Shown here piece by piece: positions 26,312 through 36,631 of a stretch of DNA of 64,000 bases. The stretch lies in contig MU270018.1 of assembly GCA_021432635.1 (NCBI GenBank), positions 503,579 through 567,578 of the forward strand, given 5' to 3'. The notes beneath the pieces were generated by a model. The model did not search any database. It was not told the origin of the DNA and saw only the letters and a program-made list of their open reading frames with translations. The position numbers were made by a program, and so were the translations under genes. Within the stretch, counting starts at the first letter, position 1; each line of letters starts with the position of its first letter. The stretch comes from Thozetella sp. PMI_491 (taxonomy: Eukaryota; Ascomycota; Sordariomycetes; Chaetosphaeriales; Chaetosphaeriaceae).

Positions 26312-27331
26312 ATGAAGACCTCCAATGTCGTCGTGACCACGCTGCAAGCATGCATGCTCTTTGCTACTACCGGATCTGCTTACTGGGTCCGCGGCGCCGC
26401 AGAGATGGCGATGTACTTTCTCGCCTACACGTTGGAGGACATTCACTTTGACCAAAATGCATATGACGGCTGGAAGATCGCGCCAGACTGCAAAGGCGAC
26501 CGCAAGGGCTTGTGGGGGCAGAAGGGTCGCTGCAACTTGGCACAGTTCATGGATCACATTTGGGCCCAGACTAAGACCGACATCAAAGACGCCGAAGGCA
26601 ATGTGATCGAGACCAAGTATGACAGCAAGCCAGACGCTAGTAAGATCAAATGGACCGCTACCATGAAAGGCGTTACCGACCCAGAGACAATTATCTCGCT
26701 CATCATGGGGGCCAAGTACCAGGACGGCTCCATGGTCTGCCGCAAAGACACGATACCTAAGGCCTATGGATACACCGGAAACGTGGATGCGACCAAGTTC
26801 TTCGCAGCGGACGGTGCCGATTACTTCGGAAACCTACAGAAGTTTGGCCCCCGTGTCGTCCAGTTAAAGGCGGATCTCGAGGGAGCCAAATCAAAAGGAG
26901 AAATTCTGACCGGCGACCCGAGCTCCTCTAAATACAAGTCACAACTCAAGACATACGAGAAGTTCAACACCCTCTACGACCTGACCAGAACTGCAGCATC
27001 TATCATTGTCGACTTGCGCAAGCAGGACTCGTGGCGCCACATCGTAGACCTAACCAATTGGAAGGAGAAGCTCGGCATCGAGAAGCCCGGAACCAAACCT
27101 ATCACGCCCTCGAACTCGATGGTCGGGAAATACGAGGAGATCGACAGGGATTTGACCATCGACAAGATGGTTGAGAACGGTCAGAGTAAAGCTGACGCCA
27201 CGACGAAGTACGACAAATGGTGGAACGAACTCCAGGAGAGTATAAGCTACAAGGGGCATCAAGCGGCCATCTTCGGGGCTGAACAAACATTGAAAGCCCT
27301 AGAGGTAGGACCAACAGGAGCGTGCGGTTAG
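26312..27331 (+). CDS. secreted protein of unknown function, divergent from the chitinase
   Basis: An intronless frame of 339 residues. Residues 1-23 form a good signal peptide (MKTSNVVVTTLQACMLFATT then GSA before YWVRG). The mature part is soluble-looking and rich in Lys and Asp, with few cysteines (C60, C74, one near 149, C338) and no membrane segment. I do not recognise a domain. Only the last third looks amphipathic-helical (DKMVENGQSKADATTKYDKW). The start at 26312 is the first ATG; the frame extends upstream only from a TTG at 26105. Its head-to-head position with the killer-toxin-type chitinase suggests that the two products act together outside the cell, but nothing in the sequence proves this. 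It could be an effector, an immunity or partner subunit, or unrelated. Confidence 0.8.
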   Translation: MKTSNVVVTTLQACMLFATTGSAYWVRGAAEMAMYFLAYTLEDIHFDQNAYDGWKIAPDCKGDRKGLWGQKGRCNLAQFMDHIWAQTKTDIKDAEGNVIETKYDSKPDASKIKWTATMKGVTDPETIISLIMGAKYQDGSMVCRKDTIPKAYGYTGNVDATKFFAADGADYFGNLQKFGPRVVQLKADLEGAKSKGEILTGDPSSSKYKSQLKTYEKFNTLYDLTRTAASIIVDLRKQDSWRHIVDLTNWKEKLGIEKPGTKPITPSNSMVGKYEEIDRDLTIDKMVENGQSKADATTKYDKWWNELQESISYKGHQAAIFGAEQTLKALEVGPTGACG

Positions 27332-28777
27332 AGGGTTGCGAAGATGGGCAATACGGCCCGGCGCTACGGCGGCGGATGGCAAAGGTGACTGGTCCGTGGA
27401 CCTGCACCTATACAGGTCGAGAGTCGGGCCGTTCTACGGTATGCCGCATCGGGCAAGTCTGCTTGCCTAATTATGATTGTACATACATTTTGTGATTTCT
27501 CGACACTCGTTTCAATCAATATTTTTTTCCCCGTTATTTCACGTGGATAGACACTGCTGGGGGGAGCGGAAGATGTCAGGGCGTGCGAATCCTCGTGTGG
27601 TTCGGCAGTGCCTGACCATCGAATGCTCTACTCTGTAGAAAGCCTGTGCCCAAGTGAATACCAACGTTAAATTAAGCATTGGTTTCAGCGAATTGTGGGC
27701 ACAGGCCCACCGAAAAGCACGCGACCATCGTCCTCAGCGAGCGGAGACTGCTTAAGCAGAGAGACCAGGGAGGTCTGCGCACAGAGCTGTTCACAGCCCA
27801 GGCCCGGTACTGCCATTTCTTTGCATCCTTCTGCAGACACACTCGTCACTCCCCAAGGAGGGGCCCCACGTACCTAACCCAAAAGACGCTATTTCCGCAT
27901 AGGGCCACCATCAGGTACAACGGCGAAGCCCGGCTGGTGCTAGCACTCAATACAAGACCAGGACCATGCCCGTACTATGAGCAGACCGCATGTTCCTACG
28001 ATCTTCAGCCAAATTTGGCGCTCTATGCATCCTACCCCCCCCTACCCACCCCAATACCATCACGTCCAGACGCTAAACCACTGTTACCGCGCTCAGGGCG
28101 GCTATGTGTCCTGCCTTGCCAGCTTCCACTCGATCTAAGGAGCTAGTTACCAAGGTCCTTTAGCTTCGGCCCGACAGACCGTACAAACGGCAAGCCATCA
28201 CATGTTCGAAGGATGCCATCAGGGAAGAGATGAATGGGCGCCGGCTGCTTCATCCACAGAAGTCCGCAACATGCCCCCTTCCGCACTGGTCGTTTTCGCT
28301 CCCGCGTGGCTATTTACCTCTTTGATGCTTTACCCCCTGCGAGGCCTAACGGCTGCGTCCCTGGTAGGTACTCCGCAGTGGCGATGAAATGTTCATGTGG
28401 GGGAAGTGGAGAAGCGCCCTGGCAAAGTACAGTCAGATCCAGGTACTGTACCTTACCTTATCTTCCTTAAGGTGGTACCAAATAACGGTTCCTACCTTGG
28501 CAATTTAGGTAGTTGGCCACAAGGACTTCAGGGGCCCAAATCCGCCAAGAGGCTTTAGACCTTTGGCACCCTACTTAGGCAGCAAAGCTACAAGAGGGCG
28601 AGACACCCTGTCACACGCTACCCTACCTCCCCGCGCTCCCCAACAGGTCTGGGTTGGAACTCATAGCTCTTCTGAAACCTCTGCTGGGCCCGTCTCGCGA
28701 AGTGCGGTTCCTTATGTGCTGCTGCATGAAGCCGTCACCGCCTCCTGATTGGCTTAGAAGACAGCACCCGAACCAAC
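27332..28777. other. intergenic interval
   Basis: 1.4 kb between the orphan secreted protein and the F-box gene, same strand. Frames here lack codon bias and known motifs. No repeats or RNA genes were recognised. Confidence 0.45.
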
Positions 28778-30628
28778 ATGGAAGGAGCCGGTGGGGCACC
28801 TAGTTCTCTACCAATCCGTCCAACCCAGTCCTCACCCCTTCCAATGTCGCCCTCCCCGCCTCCAGCATCTATCGAGTCGCTCCCGGCCGAGATAGCGGGT
28901 CAGATCCTGGATGGTCTGTCTCTTAGCGAGCTCGCCCGCCTCAGCGTTGGCAGCAAATTGCTTCGCAGGCGCCTGGAACCGGTCCTATTCGAGTCCGAGA
29001 CTACCCGCAACCGAGCCATGAAGTGGGCTTGTGAGCATGGCGTTACCAGTGTGATTGACCTTGCCATTTCATACGGATCTTCCGTAAGCGTGGTTTCCTT
29101 TACCTCAACCCCCCGCCGTAGGGAGTCCTTCCCGGAGCCGAGACCGGCTCACGATACCGGTCCGACGAAAACTCTCACGCTGTACTTGGCCGCCAAGTAC
29201 GGTCAAGTACATGCGTTCCAGCACCTGCTCAATCTCGGAGCCCAAATTGGAGACCCGGGCGTCGACTCGCACACGGTGCAAGCCCTCGTAAAGCGCATAT
29301 GCTCCCCGACAGGCACCGATCTTCTGGCGTCCTTTTTGAAGGCAGGTCTTGCCTCTCAGCTCACCCAGGAGAGGCGTGACGATGCGCTACTATCCGTTCT
29401 TACTTCTACCAATATCACCGCCCAGGACCAAGATTCGACCAATATACTTCTCAACAGCGGCGCAAATCCCAGCTGTGTGCGTAGCAGCGCCTACAAGGAA
29501 GAGTCTATTTCACCACTGTCATTAACCCTCGTCTCTGACCGCTCTGAGCTATTCGATCTCCTCCTTGAACACGGCGCAAGCATCGACAGTTTACCTATCC
29601 TCCATCCAGTCCCTGCAATACCTTGTCACATCCCAATATGTGCTGCAGCACACGCGATACCCCAGAGGGGAATAATACTGGTGCAGAGGTGCTTAGATCA
29701 TGGTGCACAACTCAACATTCAAACACTTATTCTCCGCAATAAGAGACGTAGAGAGCTGTCTTTTACTAACCCGTTTTTCATCTACCTGGGACGGATCTCC
29801 TCGTGGGAAGGAGAAAATGGCAGTACCGCACTACAAAATATCGAATACCTGCTTGGCAACGGAGCGACACTGGAGATGGATGGGATAGCATGCCCCGACG
29901 ACCCGGCACTGTTCTCGGGGAGATACCGGTTCCAACCTCCTCCCACTGCTATCGAGCTATTGGTTGATAAATGGACTGCTGTCCAACTCTCCCAACCTCA
30001 TTTCCTCTCCGCCCTCAAGCTGCTAGTCAGGTATGGTGCCCTTCGAAGGCATGCCGGCACTTTCCTCGCACGATACGACTATGACCCATCAGGGAATAGC
30101 CTAGATCCCGCCGCACAGTCTGCATGGGAAGAGCTTCTAGACGCCATGCTTGCTGATCCGAGCCAGCACGAAGATATCCATACGCTCCTCTATACTTATA
30201 TCACTGCCAAGGGGACCCGCCCCAAGTTGGATGTCTATTCTTCAGCCAAGCCTACCGTAACAGATCTTACCCTTGCTACTGTTACCCGTCTCCTAGGCGC
30301 CGGCGCCGACATCAACACTAGACCGACGTCAGGGGATCCGACCGCATTGCACGTTTTATGCTGGCGATACAGCAAGGCCGAGTACCTCCATGACAGCGGG
30401 GCGGAGCCTTCCAATCTGAACTTCACGGAGAGGCTGAACTCCAACAGGGCCCGATTCCTCCGGTTTCTGGTTGAGCAGTGCGGCGCGGATCCGATGGCGG
30501 AGTGGCAAGGCAGAAGACCAGCCGAGACGCTGAGGCTTGGAAGAGTGAAACTTGGTGACACTGAGAAGACGAGAGTGGACGAGCTGATCAGGTTCCTGGA
30601 GGACCGGACGACGGACACGACGATGTAG
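28778..30628 (+). CDS. F-box protein with ankyrin-type repeats
   Basis: A single-exon frame of 616 residues with an ATG start. After a Ser/Pro-rich leader, an F-box-like segment lies at about 31-75 (IESLPAEIAGQILDGLSLSE, then LARLSVGSKLLRRRLEPVLFE). The rest is built from degenerate ankyrin repeats. The clearest units are LYLAAKYGQVHAFQHLLNLG, LSLTLVSDRSELFDLLLEHG, RLLGAGADINTR followed by PTALHVLC, and RFLVEQCGADPMAEW. Proteins of this type are thought to recruit substrates to SCF ubiquitin ligases; many fungal copies are lineage-specific and uncharacterised. The absence of introns contrasts with its neighbours. Substrate unknown. Confidence 0.82.
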   Translation: MEGAGGAPSSLPIRPTQSSPLPMSPSPPPASIESLPAEIAGQILDGLSLSELARLSVGSKLLRRRLEPVLFESETTRNRAMKWACEHGVTSVIDLAISYGSSVSVVSFTSTPRRRESFPEPRPAHDTGPTKTLTLYLAAKYGQVHAFQHLLNLGAQIGDPGVDSHTVQALVKRICSPTGTDLLASFLKAGLASQLTQERRDDALLSVLTSTNITAQDQDSTNILLNSGANPSCVRSSAYKEESISPLSLTLVSDRSELFDLLLEHGASIDSLPILHPVPAIPCHIPICAAAHAIPQRGIILVQRCLDHGAQLNIQTLILRNKRRRELSFTNPFFIYLGRISSWEGENGSTALQNIEYLLGNGATLEMDGIACPDDPALFSGRYRFQPPPTAIELLVDKWTAVQLSQPHFLSALKLLVRYGALRRHAGTFLARYDYDPSGNSLDPAAQSAWEELLDAMLADPSQHEDIHTLLYTYITAKGTRPKLDVYSSAKPTVTDLTLATVTRLLGAGADINTRPTSGDPTALHVLCWRYSKAEYLHDSGAEPSNLNFTERLNSNRARFLRFLVEQCGADPMAEWQGRRPAETLRLGRVKLGDTEKTRVDELIRFLEDRTTDTTM

Positions 30629-31906
30629 CCGTGGCCCCGAACGCAAGTGTCTGCTAAAGCCTACCTAACGTTATGAGATGTAAGATAATTGAACTAGATG
30701 GAGGCTCAAATCCGCTCGTCTACCATGTGTCGAGAACTTGTGCACCATTCCAATAATATCTTCCAGCAAGTGAGATCACAGATGGGTGTCAACCATGATT
30801 GAGCCGGCGTCGGTCTAGGAAAGAAGCATATAAATTTGGCAACTGAGGGCCCGCAAGATTCGGGTTTCCCGGAAACAGGTAAATGTGGACGTCGTCGCTG
30901 CTATAGCCACTGCCCCTAGTGTGTCTCCCGTTTGTCCGGACCGGTTGCCACTTCCTCCTGGGAGGGAGATATTACTCGGGCCGCGCCCGCCCGCTGCTGG
31001 CGGAGGCCGCACGCCGCCCCCGTCGGGGAGGCGCTGGAGCCGATCCTGCCGGAGTCCGTACAGCACGCTGTTGAGCACCACCTCGGTGGCACTCGCCCCT
31101 CCAGGCGATATAATCTAGCATGTTATTCGATGAGATGCCGCATGGGCGTACTACAGACAGGCGGGTTTTGCGCCCAAGCATCGAAGAGCCCATTTCTACT
31201 GTGTGGGTTTGGCCATTTTGATGAAAAATCGCCGTCGCATTTTGGCGTGGCCTTAGCGGCAAATGTGGAGTCAGTGAGAGCTATAGAAAAGCACGCCAAC
31301 GCAACCGTGCGGCCCCGTTCCCCAACATTCTGAACGGTGCCGGCAAACACCGTCGACCCATTCCGCTTGCTCACTCCCTGAGTCTCTCCTCATTTCTCCC
31401 TGATGCGCGTCTGCTTTCGCACTCATTAATAATTGCCTTGCTAGTACTCACAGCGCCATGCTCATACCATGATTCCCCCCCATCCAACTCCTTGGTCCGC
31501 CTTCATCATGTTGATTTCCTGAGACAACACCGTCCGATAGCAGTTGATTTCCTCCCCTTCGAAATTTTGATAATACCAGGTCCTACCCTACCTGACTTGC
31601 TGTTACCAACGAAACAACCACCACCACCACCACCACCACGCCTGGAAGCCCGCACGTCCGCACGCCCGCACGTCCCCCGCCTGTCCCCCGCACTCGGCAT
31701 TCCGGGCTTTTGGGGCGCATTTACTCCGTACAACACGGGATCGCCCACTTGTGCCCTGGGGGATCTGTACTTTATAGAGCTCGTGCCTCGGCGCCGTCCT
31801 CTCCCCTCCTCTAGTCCCTCCTTCCAGCCGGCCACCCTACCCGAATACCTAGCCGTCCCCTCCTTTCCTTGTCTCACCCAACGTCGCACCGCAGACCTCC
31901 CAAGAG
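30629..31906. other. intergenic interval upstream of ADK2
   Basis: 1.3 kb. Contains a CCA trinucleotide run at 31618-31639 in the probable ADK2 5' leader, within a long pyrimidine-rich stretch. Short frames on both strands are not supported as genes. Confidence 0.5.
31618..31639 (+). repeat. CCA trinucleotide microsatellite
   Basis: About seven tandem CCA units roughly 270 nt upstream of the ADK2 start codon, probably in its promoter or leader. Confidence 0.85.
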
Positions 31907-32822
31907 ATGCGCCTACAGCGAGCGGCTAGAGTCATTTTGATCGGTGCGCCAGGCGTGGGCAAGGGCACGCAGTCCGAACGATTGCTTCAACGGTTTCCGC
32001 AGCTTTCTTCCATCAGTTCCGGCGACCTTCTCCGGCACAATGTCAAGCAGAGAACCCCTCTCGGTGAGCAATTCCCTCCTCCTTCTCCCCGCCCCCTTCT
32101 CTCACTGGCCACGCGCGTCCTTTTCTGGACCATCCTTGCTAACCCTCTCCCTCCCAAAAGGCATCAAAGTCGAGAGCACTCTCAAGACAGGCGGTCTGGT
32201 ACCCGACGACCTGATCCTGCGCCTGATTACCAACGAGCTCAACCACCGCGGGTGGCTCTTCGCGAACGCAACCGGACGGCCGAATACCATGACACTCTCC
32301 TCTTCTGCAATCGGCGCGGATGAGGCCTCTTCCTACGAACGCGACGCCGACGTAGCCAGCTTCATTTCGTCGCCGACAATGGGGCACAACTTTGTCAGCT
32401 CGCCCTCGGAGGACCCCTCGGCATCGTTCCTTCTGGATGGCTTCCCGCGCACGGCGGCGCAGGCCGACCGGCTCGACGAGATTGTGCCCATCAACCTGGC
32501 CGTTGGCATCCACACACCCCTCGATGTCATCATGGAGCGCATTTCGGGCCGTTGGGTACACGAGCCATCCGGCCGGGTCTACAACACGACCTTCAACGCG
32601 CCCAAAGTCCCCGGCTTAGATGACATCACGGGCGAGAAGCTGGTGCGCCGTGCCGACGATAGTGAGGAGGTGTATCGCCAGCGGTTCAAGAAGTTCCAGG
32701 AGACGAGCGAGCCCTTAATGGAGCACTACGCGCGCAAAGGCGTCTTGATAGAGGTCGAAGGAATGAGCAGCGACGAAATCAGCCCTAAGCTGTACCAGGA
32801 GTTTGAGGAGCGCTTCTGCTAA
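31907..32822 (+). CDS. ADK2: Adenylate kinase 2, mitochondrial GTP:AMP phosphotransferase type
   Basis: Exons 31907-32063 and 32161-32822 with a 97-nt GTGAGC..AAAG intron give 272 residues. The P-loop [10 protein letters not shown] is at 13-22. The NMP-binding region reads [18 protein letters not shown] and crosses the intron, followed by [22 protein letters not shown] is at about 142-150, and the LID ([20 protein letters not shown]) lacks the zinc cysteines, as is usual for the mitochondrial isoform. An insertion of roughly 50 residues, rich in Ser, Ala and Asp, lies between GWLFAN and FLLDGFPRT where most family members have about ten residues. The protein probably balances matrix nucleotides (GTP + AMP to GDP + ADP). 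Downstream gene is convergent. Confidence 0.92.
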
Positions 32823-33387
32823 TCGGCGGCGTATGCAATGCATCCTAGACTACAGATACCTCTCTGTTGTACTTTTTTGGCGGATCTTTTTGGGAGGTGT
32901 CCTCGAGGGTGGGCAGCCATGCCCCAAGGTTACGGACTGGAGTCAAAACGGGAGACTCGGCGTTGGAAACAGCGATGGGATGGGTGTGACTGGACTGGCG
33001 TATCGGGATTGTCGGCATACCTGCTTGACACGGAAGTGATACTGATATCATTAAAGAGCGAGAGGAGCCCGGAGGACTTTTGCTCGCCTGTATTTTTTTC
33101 TAGCCTGTCTCAACGACGCTATATATTCCATTGTGTGCCCTTAGGCCACTTACCGCCACAAAGCATTCTACTTGGCCATGCACTATTTGTTGACCACAGC
33201 TCAACAGAGGTTGGTTTTATACTTCACGAGATGCTGCCGGGGCTGAGGCGAGATTCCGGCAAGTGAAGGGAGGGGAAATCGAAACTATTGCTCTGCCAAA
33301 AAATGGTATGCTGCCTAGCCTGAATGTGGTCTATATACTCATGCCACGACTATCATTGTATCACAAATGCGTACTCCTCCGATGCCT
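32823..33387. other. convergent intergenic interval
   Basis: 3' flanks of ADK2 and the GH76 gene. AT-richer than its surroundings; no gene or repeat recognised. Confidence 0.5.
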
Positions 33388-35223
33388 TCAACCACTCTGG
33401 TTTGATATCTCCCATAACGCTCGAAGAACGGCAAGGCCACCACCCTGAGTCTCTACGGTCCTGCCTCGGCCGCGGTTATTCGGGTCTGAATCCTGAGGCG
33501 CTGCCCTCCTCTCCACGCTGGCGGGCGCCGCCAAACCCGCGAGCTTGCCTCTTGTAGCCTCGCCAATCGGCTGTTGATTGAGAGCGTCTCCCGGCCGAGC
33601 AATGTCTTCGCGGAACGGCGTCTGCGCGTTAGGCACCCAGACAGGATCGTTCGGGACGCCATAGGTCCGGTAGTCCACGGCGTGGTCTTCGTGGGGGATC
33701 GTGTCGGGCTCGATGACCATCTTGTCGAGCGTGATCTTCAGCAGGCCGACGGTCCACCACATGCCGAACTTTCCCTTCGCGTCCCGGGTCGCCAGTGCGG
33801 CCGCCGCGTTGTGGCCGAGCCACTTGAGGTACCTCTGGCAAGCAGCCAGATGGGCCACCTGCATGCTCTTCAGCTCCGAGGCTTGGAGAGTAGCTGTTGA
33901 GAGCTCGGACAACTCCAGAGGCGAGCAGAAGGTCACGAAGTGGTGGAAGAAGATGCCTTTGAACGTCTGGCTGTCCTGGGAGCAGTCCCCGCGAGCATCG
34001 CATACTTCTTCCAGGATACCAGCGCGGCCGAGGCCATACCAAGGGGGGAGTTGGCCCGGTTGAAGGCCCGTGAGGTCATCCACCGGGGAGTCTCTTCTCA
34101 GATCATAACCCGTCGCGTTGATCACACTCTGGATCAACTTGTGCCCATCCTCGAGGTACGAGGCGCTCCCTGTGGCTTGAAACAGGCCCAGCACACCGCT
34201 GAGCACGACACCCTGGTTATAAGTGTAGACCATGTTGTCGCGCTGGTCGCACTTTGTGTTATTGTTGTTGGGGTCTTTATAGCCGGAGACGTGAAAACCA
34301 TCTGCATAGAGGCCGTATTCGTTGGCCATGCCCACCGTCGTCAGCCACTTGTATCCATCTACAGCGGCAGCCAGATACTTCGGGTCATGCGCCTTCCACT
34401 CCTGGCCTGTGGGAGGGTCCCGGTGGGCTCCCTTTTTCCCTTCAGCGCCGAACGGCGCGCTGTTATTGTCCCCGGGGAAGTACAGGTACATGGCGATGGA
34501 GCCAGATATGAACAGCTCGTTCGTAATGGCATTCTTATACGGCTCCAGCCTCGGGTTCCAGTTCATGCCTCCACCGCACAGCTTGGTGTCCCATCCTGTA
34601 GAAGCCAGATCCCAGAAGGTGCGCGCGCGGTGAGCGAACGCCGGTGTCCAGATGCTGCCCTGCCAGCTCTGGTTCCGCAGCATCATCGATATTTGCTCGG
34701 TCGGGTCCTGGAGGCCCTCGACGTCTAGTGACCCCAGCTGGTAGTGCCTCTCGTTGTGCATGTTGATGAAGTGGATTGCGTCGAGCCAGCCCAGCACCAC
34801 CCACAGTATGTCGTCGTAGGCCTCGTTCCGAATGGCGAAGTAGTCCTGTCCGAAATAGTAGCCGACCAGCTGGGAGAAATACTGCGATATCAAGTTCTCC
34901 TTGACCCTGTAGTCCTCGTCGGCCGGGAGCCGAACAAGCGAGAGCCCCCGAGACAAGGTCTCCAGTGTGCCAGCGACGTGAGATCCCATGACGGCAGCGG
35001 TCCAGTCGATAGACGAGGGCCAAGTTCCGATCCACGGCTGAAAGTACTCGTCCTGGAGGACAGCCAGGGCGTCAATGACATCCTGAAAGACCTGGACATT
35101 CGGCCATCCTGGCGGGGCGCCCAATTGGCCTTTTGCCAAGGGGAACGGCAGGAACGAGGTGGAGGCTGATTCAACAAAGCTGACGCCCAGAACTAAGGCG
35201 ACTGCCCAGTTTTTGAACATCAT
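33388..35223 (-). CDS. secreted GH76 family protein (endo-alpha-1,6-mannanase-like)
   Basis: A single exon of 611 residues starting MMFKNWAVALVLGVSFVESA, a clear signal peptide. Family hallmarks of GH76 are visible: the paired aspartates in NEAYDDILWVVLGWLD, the CGGGMNWNP motif, and TYNQGVVLSGVLGLFQATG. In characterised GH76 enzymes the Asp pair is catalytic for alpha-1,6-mannan. Fungal relatives include the Dfg5/Dcw1 wall transglycosidases. The C-terminal about 70 residues are low complexity and I see no GPI-anchor signal, so it is probably freely secreted or periplasmic. Two adjacent ATG codons begin the frame; either could be used. Confidence 0.87.
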   Translation of the reverse strand: MMFKNWAVALVLGVSFVESASTSFLPFPLAKGQLGAPPGWPNVQVFQDVIDALAVLQDEYFQPWIGTWPSSIDWTAAVMGSHVAGTLETLSRGLSLVRLPADEDYRVKENLISQYFSQLVGYYFGQDYFAIRNEAYDDILWVVLGWLDAIHFINMHNERHYQLGSLDVEGLQDPTEQISMMLRNQSWQGSIWTPAFAHRARTFWDLASTGWDTKLCGGGMNWNPRLEPYKNAITNELFISGSIAMYLYFPGDNNSAPFGAEGKKGAHRDPPTGQEWKAHDPKYLAAAVDGYKWLTTVGMANEYGLYADGFHVSGYKDPNNNNTKCDQRDNMVYTYNQGVVLSGVLGLFQATGSASYLEDGHKLIQSVINATGYDLRRDSPVDDLTGLQPGQLPPWYGLGRAGILEEVCDARGDCSQDSQTFKGIFFHHFVTFCSPLELSELSTATLQASELKSMQVAHLAACQRYLKWLGHNAAAALATRDAKGKFGMWWTVGLLKITLDKMVIEPDTIPHEDHAVDYRTYGVPNDPVWVPNAQTPFREDIARPGDALNQQPIGEATRGKLAGLAAPASVERRAAPQDSDPNNRGRGRTVETQGGGLAVLRALWEISNQSG

Positions 35224-36631
35224 CGTTGCCGATTTTCGATGTCACTTGGTGAAGTAGAACGAGAGTAGCACGCCACGACACGCTCCCCAGCAGACAGGGT
35301 CCAGGCAAACGACTTGGAAGGAAGGGGGGGGGGGCCTAGGACGAAGAGGCAGCTCGTCAAGAGCTCACCTGGGGCCTTGGGGTGTAAGAGACTCCATCTA
35401 CCGGCTCTGAAATCCCATGTGAGTGCCCAGGCTTAAGGGTAACCTGCAATGCCAGCCGGGGCGCCTGCTAATGCCGATTGAATGCGGGAAGAAAAAGGTC
35501 GATGTTGCGACACAAGCCAAGGACCCCACCAACAATGTCGCAGAATGTAAGCAAAGACGACGGCTCGGGGCTAATTGGCGCGCCAAAAGAAGAGCATCAC
35601 GCTGTACACTGAAGACGAAGTTCAAGACAAAAGAAGTCAGCTGCCTCCCAAGAAGTGCGACCCTCCAACTTTGGTCACCCGGACACTCTTGGAAGCTGAG
35701 GGGGGGCGAAGGGGGGGGGAAGGGCAGGCGGGAGTAGTGCGAAGCGGCTGGAAATCTGGGATTCTAGAAGGCGGAGACTGGTCCCGAGCGATCAGCGAAC
35801 CCCACTAAGCGCACTATAAACGGGGGCCAACCGAGTCCTGGGACTCGCTAGAAGCCATGGTCGAGGCGCCACTTTGGGGTGGGGCAAGTCGCTAAGAGGC
35901 TCGCGGGGTAGAATAGGGGGGCTTGGGGAGGAGGGGAAACGGAAGCTCTACCCGTCCCACATACTTTGCTCTCTTCAAAGGCATGGGCGTTTGGAACGTG
36001 GTCGTTCCGTACCTCGGGGCCCATTCATTAGTTCGAGTGTATATACATGGTGATTCCACCAGCAAAACTGCCATTTCCCCAGCCCCAGCGCCTTCCCAAG
36101 CTCGTCCATAGTCGTCCATCCGCGGCGATGGATCAGTTGCTGTGACATCATTGGCGACGGCCTGATTGTGCGAGGCTACGGCGTGGCTGACCAAAGGGGA
36201 AGGAAGTAAATTGCATGCAAAGTACGTTTTTACGCTTTTCACGCGGCGCATATCAACTACTCGAAGGTTTATTATGCCGATGCCATGCATATGCGATCGC
36301 GAAGTATATCATCCACCTCGCTGTGGGCGAGCGTAGCTGCCCCATTGGAATTTTTCAAATTCTTACCTCTTGATGATGGACTGTGTTATTACTTGAAGCA
36401 AAAAGATTTCGAAAAAGCGCTGGTCTCACGGCGGCCTAATTGGGGATTGTGATTACCAACTACAGAGTATCTTGCAGATAGTACATCTGCCACACCTAAC
36501 AAAAACTCAAAGAAAGCCCTCGTGTTACAACAAATGCATCTCTCGTCCATGGGGGCTTTGAGGCCACGTGCATCCTTGTACGTACGTATTAATTTACACT
36601 CTCTAATCTAGGGCTCTGGGCCGCCTTTGCT
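35224..36631. other. intergenic interval
   Basis: Promoter of the GH76 gene and 3' flank of the dehydrogenase gene. Contains G-rich patches (about 35319-35335 and 35700-35720). No coding frame is convincing. Confidence 0.45.

Noticed and set aside
25904-26557. 217-residue minus-strand frame
   Set aside because: Overlaps the 5' part of the orphan secreted protein antisense, with no motif or splice support.
27679-28146. 155-residue plus-strand frame
   Set aside because: No motif, no codon bias and no splice partners; treated as chance.
31438-31929. 163-residue plus-strand frame before ADK2
   Set aside because: Pro/His-rich, created by the CCA run and pyrimidine-rich leader, and overlaps the ADK2 start in another frame.
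33388-35223. GPI-anchored Dfg5/Dcw1-type assignment for the GH76 protein
   Set aside because: No C-terminal hydrophobic GPI signal is present.
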